From Pyrobaculum sp. WP30 (GTDB taxonomy: Archaea; Thermoproteota; Thermoprotei; Thermoproteales; Thermoproteaceae): a DNA stretch of 64,000 nucleotides. Each line of letters opens with the position of its first letter. Positions within the stretch are counted from its first letter, which is position 1. Shown in pieces: positions 57,709-64,000 of this stretch. The notes under the pieces are model-generated. The model was not told the origin of the DNA. It saw only the letters and a program-made list of their open reading frames with translations, and did no database searches. The position numbers and the translations under genes were made by a program. The stretch spans positions 930,001 through 994,000 of the forward strand of contig CP012158.1 in assembly GCA_001189275.1 (NCBI GenBank), in the 5' to 3' direction.

Positions 57709-58443
57709 CTACAAGACAACGATCTTCTTCAGCAGGTCCGGCCTGTCTACCCTCACGCCGCCGAACTTCGAGGCGAGGAGGAAGAGCCTCCCCCCGACCT
57801 CCACCCCGGATAGGTCGAGCCTGTCACCAGCCGACTCCACAATGTATATATCCCCCTCGGCGGAGGCCCCCGCGAGGCTGATTACGCCGTTTACCCCCGC
57901 CAGCTCCAGGGAGTACGCCTTGACGCCGAGAGACACATCGCCCCGGAACCTATCCACCAGCACCTCCCCCACGGCTGAGGCGCCTGCCGCGTCTAAGAAG
58001 CCGGAGGAGCCCACCACGTGGAGCCTCCCCCTCACCTCTGCCCCCCTTGCCCTGACCCCGCCGTCTACCGCCACGGCCACGAAGCTGTCGGCTCTCCCCC
58101 TTGAGAAATCCACCACGCCCAGCACTCTGTCTATGTAGACATGGCGGAACCTAGCCCCCACGAGCCTCACGTCGCCCCGCACGCTGTAGATGTAGAGATC
58201 CACGCCGCGGGCCCCCTCCAGATCCACGCCGCCGGTGACGGTCTCGACTATCAGCGGCCCGTGGATCCTTGCCTCCCGCAACCTCGGCGGGGCCCCCGAC
58301 ACCTCGCCCCCCGGCAAGTGGCACCTCTCGCAATCCGGCGTGAAAGACAGAAGCCGGCGGCAAGACGGGTCCTTGACGCACTGGGGGTCGTGATATATGC
58401 AAAACCCGCTACTCCTCGCAGGCCTCCCACAGAAACACGACAC
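57709..58443 (-). CDS. Cys-rich zinc-finger protein with beta-solenoid-like repeats
   Basis: 244 residues from GTG 58443, about 20 nt after GTTAAAAAC. The N-terminus has a Cys/His cluster (SCFCGRPARSSGFCIYHDPQ with further C-x4-C and C-x2-C), a likely zinc site. From residue 60 on come about nine imperfect repeats with an aliphatic-G-[AV]-R/hydrophobic rhythm (DLEGARGVDLYIYSVRGDVR, LVGARFRHVYIDRVLGVVDF), which could form a pentapeptide- or bactofilin-like solenoid. No known family. The frame opens earlier at 58572 but that lies upstream of the promoter. Confidence 0.65.
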   Translation of the reverse strand: MSCFCGRPARSSGFCIYHDPQCVKDPSCRRLLSFTPDCERCHLPGGEVSGAPPRLREARIHGPLIVETVTGGVDLEGARGVDLYIYSVRGDVRLVGARFRHVYIDRVLGVVDFSRGRADSFVAVAVDGGVRARGAEVRGRLHVVGSSGFLDAAGASAVGEVLVDRFRGDVSLGVKAYSLELAGVNGVISLAGASAEGDIYIVESAGDRLDLSGVEVGGRLFLLASKFGGVRVDRPDLLKKIVVL

Positions 58444-58586
58444 GGCAGAAAAAACAGCTCGGTTTTTAACGCTACGCCCCGCCGCGCCGCAGAGGAAAAA
58501 CCCGCCGAGCAACGAGGCGCCCCTCCCGGCGTTAAAAGCCGCCGCGTCCCTCCGCTCAGCATAAATATACAAGCTGTCTAGAGGCC

Positions 58587-59015
58587 GTGAGGTACTACCT
58601 TATGTCTATCAAGCCGAAGTTCGGCGAGGGGATCCTGGCGGGGGCGAAGAAGTACGAGCTGAGGAGGCTGGCGGGCCCCATGGTGGAGCCGGGGGACCAG
58701 GTCTTCCTCTACTTCACGAAGCCCGCGGCCGCCGTGGCGGGGCACTTCACAAGCGGCGTGGTGTTCATAGTGCCGCCCAGAAACCTGCCCCGGTTGCTGG
58801 CGGAGCTGGGAGACGTCGGCGTGGGGGAGGAGGACGTGAAATACGTAGAGGGGGCCAGATACGCCATGTTGATACAAGTCAAGGCGCCGACGCGGTGCGC
58901 CAAGCCGGTGAAGCCGGCGGAGGCCGGCTTGAGGCCGCCGCCGAGCTACAGACGCATAGACAAGCGAGCCGCAGACCAGCTCCTCGCCCTGTGTAACAGT
59001 AATATACAGATCTAA
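58587..59015 (+). CDS. ASCH-like (PUA-fold) domain protein
   Basis: 142 residues. MRYYLMSIKPKFGEGILAGA and KKYELRR...VEPGDQVFLYFTKP, AAAVAGHFTSG show the ASCH pattern: I-K-x-x-F at the start, G-x-K-x-x-E-x-R, a G-D-x-[IV] strand and a later G. Such domains bind RNA or act with translation factors. The C-terminal 40 residues are basic. GTG start about 18 nt after ATAAATATAC. Ends 8 nt before hemB. Confidence 0.65.
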   Translation: MRYYLMSIKPKFGEGILAGAKKYELRRLAGPMVEPGDQVFLYFTKPAAAVAGHFTSGVVFIVPPRNLPRLLAELGDVGVGEEDVKYVEGARYAMLIQVKAPTRCAKPVKPAEAGLRPPPSYRRIDKRAADQLLALCNSNIQI

Positions 59016-59023
59016 TACCTAAC

Positions 59024-60034
59024 ATGCGGTTCCCCACAGTGAGGCCCAGGCGGTTGCGGGCCAGCAAACTCATCAGAGACGCCGTGGCTGAGACCTCGGT
59101 GGAACCCTCCGACTTCATATACCCCATCTTCGTCAAGCCCAGCGGCGACGCTGAGCCCATCCCCTCCATGCCAGGACAACGCCGCTGGCCCGTGGGGGAG
59201 CCCCTCGTCAAACACGTGGAGGAGGCGGTGGCGTTGGGGGTAAACAAGTTCATCCTATTCGGCGTCTTGCCCGACGAGATGAAGAACCCCCTCGGCTCCG
59301 GCGGCTACGACCCAGAAGGCGTCGTGCCCAGGGCCCTACGCCTCCTCAAAGACGCCTTCGGCGACAAGATCCTCCTCTTCGCCGACGTCTGCCTCTGCGA
59401 ATACACAGACCACGGCCACTGCGGCGTGGTGAAGGAGAGACGCGGCATGCGGTACGTGGACAACGACGAGACCATCAAGCTCTACGCCAAGGAGGCGGTG
59501 GTCTACGCAGACGCAGGTGCCGACTTCGTGGCACCGAGCGGCATGATGGACGGCCAGGTGGCCGAGATCAGAAAGGCGCTAGACACCCACGGCTTCTACG
59601 ACGTAGGCATCATGGCCTACAGCGCCAAATACGCCTCAGCCTTCTACGGCCCCTTCAGAGTCGCCGCCGCATCGGCGCCTAAGTTCGGCGACAGGCGGAC
59701 CTACCAGATGGACCCGAGAAACGCCTACGAGGCTCTGAAGGAGGTCCAGCTGGATCTGGAAGAGGGCGCCGACATCGTGATGGTCAAGCCCGCCCTGGCC
59801 TACCTAGACGTGATAAGACTCGTCAAGAGCCACTTCCCCTGGGCCCCCCTCGCCGCCTACAACGTCTCCGGCGAGTACTCCCTCGTGAAGGCCGCCGCCG
59901 CGGCTGGGTACGTGGACGAGAAGACCATAACGCTGGAGATACTCTTCGCCATAAAACGCGCCGGGGCGGACCTAATCCTCACATACCACGCCATAGACGC
60001 CGCCCAGTGGCTCGAGGAGGGGACGCCGTTTTAA
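59024..60034 (+). CDS. hemB: porphobilinogen synthase
   Basis: 336 residues. Zinc-site cysteines in LLFADVCLCEYTDHGHCGVV, first active-site Lys in MAYSAKYASAFYGPFRVAAA, second in ADIVMVKPALAYLDVIRLVK, and YNVSGEYSLVKAAAAAGYVD near the end. Joins two 5-aminolevulinate molecules in tetrapyrrole synthesis. Close behind the ASCH-like gene and directly ahead of the fused siroheme decarboxylase, consistent with an archaeal siroheme-dependent heme (or d1 heme) route. Confidence 0.96.
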   Translation: MRFPTVRPRRLRASKLIRDAVAETSVEPSDFIYPIFVKPSGDAEPIPSMPGQRRWPVGEPLVKHVEEAVALGVNKFILFGVLPDEMKNPLGSGGYDPEGVVPRALRLLKDAFGDKILLFADVCLCEYTDHGHCGVVKERRGMRYVDNDETIKLYAKEAVVYADAGADFVAPSGMMDGQVAEIRKALDTHGFYDVGIMAYSAKYASAFYGPFRVAAASAPKFGDRRTYQMDPRNAYEALKEVQLDLEEGADIVMVKPALAYLDVIRLVKSHFPWAPLAAYNVSGEYSLVKAAAAAGYVDEKTITLEILFAIKRAGADLILTYHAIDAAQWLEEGTPF

Positions 60035-60082
60035 ACGGCTACCTTTTTAGTTAGGTTTTTTAATGGAAATTCGTAGTGGGTC

Positions 60083-61051
60083 ATGGATTCTCGGGAGGTG
60101 GATCTTTTGATGGAGGCTCAGCACAATTTCCCACTTGTGGAGCGCCCCTATAAGGCGCTTGGGGAGAGGCTGGGCGTAGACGAGGGGTGGGTTATCGAGA
60201 GGCTTAGGGGGCTGGTTAAGGCGGGGGTTTTGAAGAGGATTGGGGCTATTTTGAACTACCGGTCTCGGGGTCTCGAGGCGGCTTTGGTGGGTATGGCGGT
60301 GCCGGAGGACATCATAGAGGAGGTCGCCGCCGAGGTGAACAAAGACCCCTACGTGAGCCACAACTTCCAGCGGGACTACAAGCCCTACAACTTGTGGTTC
60401 GTCACCAAGGCGAACAGCAGGGAGGAGCTGGAGGCCAAGGTGGCCTCTGTTGCGCAGAGGTATGGGCTGGACTATGTGGTTTTGTACTCGCTCCGTAGCT
60501 ACAAGGTGGATGTCCGCTTCGACTTGCGCCGCGGCGTCTCGTGGACAAAGGGGGAGCTTCTGCCGGAGAACCCGCCGCCGCTCTCCTCCCTAGGCGTCCC
60601 CATGGCCTTCTTCTCTAAGGTGAAGTCCCTCCCCCTGGCGCCGGAGCCTTTTAAGGAGGCAGCCGAGGCCCTCGGCGTGTCGGTGGAGGAGGCCCTGGGC
60701 AAGATAGGAGAGTTCATAAAACTCGGCGTCCTCAGAGACCTCCACGCCACTGTCGACGGCGAGGCGGTTGGGTTTAGAGAAAACGCCATGGTGGTCCTGC
60801 GGGAGCCCGTATGCGAGGCGGCGGCTAGGCTGAACATAACGACGCACGTGGTGCTTAGAAACACGGTGCCGGGCAAGTGGGAGTACCCATGCTACTTCAT
60901 GGTCCACGGCGTCTCGCGGCAGATCCTCGAGGATTACGTAAAAGACGCAGTTAGGCGGCTGGGGGCTTCTGACTACCGCATGTTGTACAGCGTACGCGAC
61001 TTCCTCGGCGGCCGCGAAATGGGGAGACGCGTAGAGAAGGTGGCCGAGTAG
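60083..61051 (+). CDS. siroheme decarboxylase, AhbA and AhbB fused in one chain
   Basis: 322 residues: two AsnC/Lrp-like halves, each a winged helix plus a ferredoxin-like (RAM) fold. First half: FPLVERPYKALGERLGVDEG and VSHNFQRDYKPYNLWFVTKA; second half: PLAPEPFKEAAEALGVSVEE and WEYPCYFMVHGVSRQILEDY. These are AhbA/AhbB (NirD/G/H/L family) features. AhbA and AhbB are commonly separate proteins of about 150-160 residues that decarboxylate siroheme to didecarboxysiroheme. TTTTTTAAT at 60055-60064 gives its own promoter after hemB. Convergent with the next gene, stops adjacent. Confidence 0.82.
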   Translation: MDSREVDLLMEAQHNFPLVERPYKALGERLGVDEGWVIERLRGLVKAGVLKRIGAILNYRSRGLEAALVGMAVPEDIIEEVAAEVNKDPYVSHNFQRDYKPYNLWFVTKANSREELEAKVASVAQRYGLDYVVLYSLRSYKVDVRFDLRRGVSWTKGELLPENPPPLSSLGVPMAFFSKVKSLPLAPEPFKEAAEALGVSVEEALGKIGEFIKLGVLRDLHATVDGEAVGFRENAMVVLREPVCEAAARLNITTHVVLRNTVPGKWEYPCYFMVHGVSRQILEDYVKDAVRRLGASDYRMLYSVRDFLGGREMGRRVEKVAE

Positions 61052-61951
61052 CTAACGCCCTCGGCAGATTATCTCAGCCATGTTTTTCTTAGCCGCGTAG
61101 CCGGGCCCCAGCCTAAGGCTCTTGACGAACTCCACCGTCTTTCTACACGCCTCTGGTCTACAGACGAAGTCGAACTCCTCGTCGGCCAGCTTTATAAAGT
61201 GCAAGCCGTACTTCTCGGCGGCGTATCTACAAGTCACAGTGTAGTCCCCCTCCCCGGCGGCCACCTTCGCCGCGGCCTCCTCATGGGTCCGGGCCACGTT
61301 GAAGTAGCCCGGGGCCTCGCCAGGCGGCACCCCCAGCTCCTCCAGCAGTCTGTCTATGCGGACCCGCGTGCCGGCCCCCGGAGACCTGTTCACGAGACGC
61401 ATCTCTGCCAAATCCCTCAGCCGACCCACGGGCCTCCGGGCGGCCACCCCTATCTCTCTGTAGAAGCCCCCCACTAGGCAGAGGTGGGGGCCGTAGGCCG
61501 CGGTGAAGCTGAGGTTGTCGCCGAGGTGCACTCCGCCGAAGTGGGCGAGGCCGGCGGCGACGAGGAGGAAGCCTTGCATAGAGCCGACGAAGTAGGCCTC
61601 GTGCCCCCTCAACGCCTCCTCCACCACGGGGTCGTGGCTACCCGCGTATATGAAGTCCGTGAGGCCCAGGATTATGCCCCTCCCCGCCGCCTCCGCCATG
61701 TAGGCCCTAAGAACCTCCCTTCCCCGGTCGGTCAGCCGCGTCCCGCCGCGTCTCGACGCCTCTACGAGCCTGACGCCGAAGGCCCGCTCCGCCCTAGCCA
61801 CGAGATTCCACAAAGTGGCGTAGGGCACACCTGCAAGCGCCGCCGCCCTCTTAAAAGACCCCGACACCTCTATGGCGAGAAGAGCCTTGAACACCGCCGC
61901 GCCTAACTCCACGCCGCCTGCCACCACCTTGAGCTCTGGGATAAACTCCAT
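61052..61951 (-). CDS. ModE/LysR-like regulator with periplasmic-binding-like domain, probable tungstate regulator
   Basis: 299 residues. N-terminal ModE/LysR-type helix-turn-helix (LLAIEVSGSFKRAAALAGVP, YATLWNLVARAERAFGVRLV, then RRGGTRLTDRGREVL). The remaining 200 residues are a PBP-like effector domain as seen in molybdate-pathway proteins (LVNRSPGAGTRVRIDRLLEE, TVTCRYAAEKYGLHFIKLAD). It diverges from the tup transporter genes, so oxyanion-dependent control of tungstate uptake is the natural reading (inference). ATG 61951 fits the box at 61973-61980. Confidence 0.8.
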   Translation of the reverse strand: MEFIPELKVVAGGVELGAAVFKALLAIEVSGSFKRAAALAGVPYATLWNLVARAERAFGVRLVEASRRGGTRLTDRGREVLRAYMAEAAGRGIILGLTDFIYAGSHDPVVEEALRGHEAYFVGSMQGFLLVAAGLAHFGGVHLGDNLSFTAAYGPHLCLVGGFYREIGVAARRPVGRLRDLAEMRLVNRSPGAGTRVRIDRLLEELGVPPGEAPGYFNVARTHEEAAAKVAAGEGDYTVTCRYAAEKYGLHFIKLADEEFDFVCRPEACRKTVEFVKSLRLGPGYAAKKNMAEIICRGR

Positions 61952-61953
61952 TA

Positions 61954-61980
61954 GTATTTAAATACCAGATTTCTAAATAT
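61954..61980. promoter_or_regulatory. interleaved divergent promoters of regulator and tupA
   Basis: A perfect palindrome GTATTTAAATAC at 61954-61965 is about 21 nt before the tupA ATG (61985). A second box, CTAAATAT at 61973-61980 (minus: ATATTTAG), is about 21 nt before the regulator ATG (61951). Each box sits beside the other gene's start, so the two initiation complexes would compete. Confidence 0.6.
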
Positions 61981-61984
61981 CTCT

Positions 61985-62950
61985 ATGTCCAAGATCGGAT
62001 ATCTAATAATAGCTATAGTGGCTGTGGCGGCGGCCGTGCTCTACGTGGCGAGCTCCGGCGCCCCGCCCTCCCCGACGACCGCCACCCAAGCAACTCCCCC
62101 AGCCCAGCAGACGACGGCAACAGCCTCCCCAAAGACCGCGGCTACCCCGCCGGCTACGCTATATATGGCCACCACCACCAGCGTAAAAGACACCGGCCTC
62201 CTCGACGTGTTGATACCAGACTTCGAGAGGTGGGCCGCCGCGAGGGGCTACAACGTGGAGGTGAGGTACACTGCGGTGGGCACCGGCCAGGCTCTGCTCA
62301 TGGCGTCTAGAGGCGACGTGGACGTGGTAGTGGTCCACGCCCCCTCGCTGGAGAAGCAGTATCTGGAGAACGGCACCCTCAAGTGCAGAGACGTCATCGC
62401 CTACAACTTCTTCATAGTGGTAGGCCCCAAGGACGACCCCGCAGGCGTGAGGGGGCTCACGGCAGTGGAGGCCTTTAGGAAGATCGCCCAGGCCAAGGCG
62501 CCGTTCGTTTCCCGCGGCGACAAGTCGGGCACCCACGTGATGGAGCTTTCGCTGTGGCGGAAGGCAATAGGGAGAGAGCCAGACCCCAAGACGGATCAGT
62601 GGTACATCTCGGCGGGCGCCGGCATGGGCCAGACACTCCTCCTGGCTAACGAGAAGAGGGCATATACCCTCTCCGACACCGGGACTTGGCTTAGGTACAG
62701 AGACAAGCTCCCCGAGCTGGACGTGGTGATCTCGGCGTCGCCCGACCTCATCAACATCTACAGCTTCTCCATTGTCAAGCCGTCGGAGGCGGCGAAGCTC
62801 ATGGCGCAGTACATGCTGACCAGGGGACAGGCCGTGATGGCCAACTTAACCATCGCCGGCTCGCCGCTGTTCACGCCGATAACCAAGGCAGACCCTAAGG
62901 CGATGGAGTGGATAAAACCGGCTATATTCGGCCCCAGCTGTGTCGGGTGA
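61985..62950 (+). CDS. tupA: tungstate ABC transporter, substrate-binding protein
   Basis: 321 residues. Anchor/signal helix YLIIAIVAVAAAVLYVASSG, a Thr/Pro/Ala linker, then LYMATTTSVKDTGLLDVLIP, RYTAVGTGQALLMASRGDVD and FVSRGDKSGTHVMELSLW. T-T-T-S-x-x-D-[ST]-G-L, V-G-T-G-[KQ]-A and S-R-G-D-x-S-G-T are the oxyanion-binding loops of TupA (distinct from ModA and WtpA). Thermoproteales depend on tungsten for aldehyde ferredoxin oxidoreductases, which explains the gene. Overlaps tupB by 11 nt. Confidence 0.92.
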   Translation: MSKIGYLIIAIVAVAAAVLYVASSGAPPSPTTATQATPPAQQTTATASPKTAATPPATLYMATTTSVKDTGLLDVLIPDFERWAAARGYNVEVRYTAVGTGQALLMASRGDVDVVVVHAPSLEKQYLENGTLKCRDVIAYNFFIVVGPKDDPAGVRGLTAVEAFRKIAQAKAPFVSRGDKSGTHVMELSLWRKAIGREPDPKTDQWYISAGAGMGQTLLLANEKRAYTLSDTGTWLRYRDKLPELDVVISASPDLINIYSFSIVKPSEAAKLMAQYMLTRGQAVMANLTIAGSPLFTPITKADPKAMEWIKPAIFGPSCVG

Positions 62951-63587
62951 GGAGCTGGTAGGCATAGTGCTCAACACCCTCTACGTCTCCACAATCCCCA
63001 CCCTTTTTTCAGCCGCCGTGGGGACCCCCCTCGCCGTCTATCTACACGTAAGGGGCGGCCGAGCCGCCGCGGCGGCCGAGGCCGTCTTCAACGGCCTCGT
63101 GGGCATGCCCACCGTGTTGCTGGGCCTCCTGCTCTACCTCCTCCTATCCCGGTCGGGCCCCCTCGGCTCTCTACAACTCCTCTACACTCTCAACGCCGTG
63201 GTGATCGGCCACGCAGTTTTGATACTGCCGCTGTATCTCTCCTTCGCATTGACTGCGCTTAAGGGGGTGGAGCCCAAGGTGAGAGAGGTGGTGGAGATGT
63301 TTAGACTAGGCCATTTGGGGGCCTTTAGGCTGTATGTGAAAGAGGCGGCTTGGGGTCTCGCCGCGGCCGCCGTGGCGGCCTACGGCCGGGCGCTGGGGGA
63401 GTTGGGCATCGCCCTTATGCTAGGCGGCGACATTAGGTACAAGACGAGGGTCTTGACGACGGCGGTGGCCCACGAGACTATGCTCGGCAACTGGGACGCC
63501 GCGCTTCAGCTAGGCGCTGTCTTGCTGGCGCTGGCCCTGGCCGTGAGCGCCGTCGTGAACGCCCTGGGGTTTAGATACAGGGGATGA
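62940..63587 (+). CDS. tupB: tungstate ABC transporter, permease
   Basis: 215 residues, about five to six helices (TIPTLFSAAVGTPLAVYLHV, FNGLVGMPTVLLGLLLYLLL, LNAVVIGHAVLILPLYLSFA, WGLAAAAVAAYGRALGELGI). GRALGELGIALMLGGDIRYK is the EAA-type loop that docks the ATPase. GTG start overlapping tupA; stop overlaps tupC start (ATGA). Confidence 0.9.
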   Translation: MSGEELVGIVLNTLYVSTIPTLFSAAVGTPLAVYLHVRGGRAAAAAEAVFNGLVGMPTVLLGLLLYLLLSRSGPLGSLQLLYTLNAVVIGHAVLILPLYLSFALTALKGVEPKVREVVEMFRLGHLGAFRLYVKEAAWGLAAAAVAAYGRALGELGIALMLGGDIRYKTRVLTTAVAHETMLGNWDAALQLGAVLLALALAVSAVVNALGFRYRG

Positions 63588-64000
63588 TATCCGCCGCAGG
63601 TCTCGGCAAGAGGTTCGGCGACGGCTGGGTGTTCCGCGGAGTCACTTTCCAACTGCCGGAGAGGGGGCTCGTGGTGGTGCTGGGTCCCAACGGCTCCGGC
63701 AAGACCACCCTGCTGAAGATACTCGCCACCCTTCTTGAGCCCACTGAAGGCGAGGTGGAGATACTGGGGCTCAGCTGGGGCGAGGCCAGGAGGAGGCTGA
63801 GGAGAGAGGTGCTCTACGCCCACCAAGAGCCGGTGGTTCTGTCGGGGACTGTGGAGGACAACCTCTTCTGCCGCGACTACGACGTGGAGGACGCCCTCGG
63901 CCTAAGGCCCGTGTTGAGGAAGAAGGCCAAGTCGCTGTCGGGAGGCTACAGAAAGCTGGTGACGCTGGCGAGAGTGCTGGCCTGCAGGCCCAAGGTCGCC
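63584..64000 (+). CDS. tupC: tungstate ABC transporter, ATPase (cut by window edge)
   Basis: 139 codons visible of probably about 220. Walker A in VVVLGPNGSGKTTLLKILAT, Q-loop in YAHQEPVVLSGTVEDNL, signature KSLSGGYRKLVTLARVLACR. The sequence leaves the window before Walker B. Completes the tupABC operon. Confidence 0.92.
   Translation, partial: MISAAGLGKRFGDGWVFRGVTFQLPERGLVVVLGPNGSGKTTLLKILATLLEPTEGEVEILGLSWGEARRRLRREVLYAHQEPVVLSGTVEDNLFCRDYDVEDALGLRPVLRKKAKSLSGGYRKLVTLARVLACRPKVA

Noticed and set aside
1-64000. CRISPR arrays and tRNA genes
   Set aside because: Looked for regularly spaced direct repeats and for TTCGAATC/TTCAAATC-type T-arms with matching acceptor stems; none found by eye. 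Short, intron-split or permuted tRNAs could be missed.

Overview
The window reads as chromosome of a hyperthermophilic crenarchaeon of the Thermoproteales, most likely Pyrobaculum or a close relative. The grounds are: GC-rich coding sequence; archaeal TATA boxes followed after about 18-21 nt by ATG, GTG or TTG starts (mostly leaderless mRNAs); a free-standing 5S rRNA gene; a paREP2b-type protein; an archaeal Trm10; a crenarchaeal second proteasome beta subunit; and a run of 14 G's of the kind described as slippery in P. aerophilum. I saw no tRNA gene and no CRISPR array.

Layout. 0-2.4 kb: DUF711 and ACT-domain pair (minus) and citrate synthase. 2.4-7.6 kb: decay zone with a helicase remnant, two related paREP-like genes (one broken) and a 1160-residue paREP2b protein. 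7.6-13.1 kb: etfBA, SAM hydroxide adenosyltransferase, NOG1-like GTPase, rtcA, proteasome beta. 13.2-15 kb: membrane protein, AT-rich gap, 5S rRNA, secreted protein. 15-20 kb: NDUFA9-like dehydrogenase, small proteins, a doubly frameshifted ZIP transporter, and an SPFH/zinc-ribbon operon ending in a DUF1152 gene. 19.9-32.8 kb: an island of secreted and membrane-anchored proteins, nearly all on the minus strand. Five transcription units here share one long promoter element, and three of them also share the start of the signal peptide. A plus-strand AAA ATPase gene pair sits inside the island. 33-40.6 kb: zinc-ribbon membrane proteins, aminotransferase, kptA (its stop codon now comes from an insertion element), a tnpB fragment, an AT-rich coiled-coil surface protein, a membrane-anchored winged-helix regulator, and an MBL-fold protein. 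40.65-42.2 kb: IS200/IS605-type element with an apparently intact TnpB. 42.4-48.5 kb: S-layer-like protein, FtsX-like permease cluster, anchored solute-binding protein. 48.5-54 kb: thiolase, MetE-like protein, Trm10, M19 dipeptidase, queE. 54-56.7 kb: vapBC whose toxin gene is broken by a 206-bp TnpB-less element that still carries the RNA-scaffold end of the IS, a further tnpB relic, and a PadR/membrane-protein fusion. 56.8-64 kb: FAH-family enzyme, Cys-rich protein, ASCH-like protein, hemB, a fused AhbA-AhbB siroheme decarboxylase, and a divergent tungstate (tup) locus with its probable regulator.

How it fits together. Citrate synthase, ETF, thiolase, hemB/ahb and tungstate uptake are ordinary metabolism for an anaerobic or facultative autotroph or heterotroph. 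The accessory content is more striking. One is the shared-promoter secretome, which includes an S1-type serine protease and an operon encoding a small winged-helix protein that could be its regulator. Another is the series of decayed stages of one TnpB family. The third is two separate genes in which a winged helix is joined to a membrane/extracytoplasmic module.
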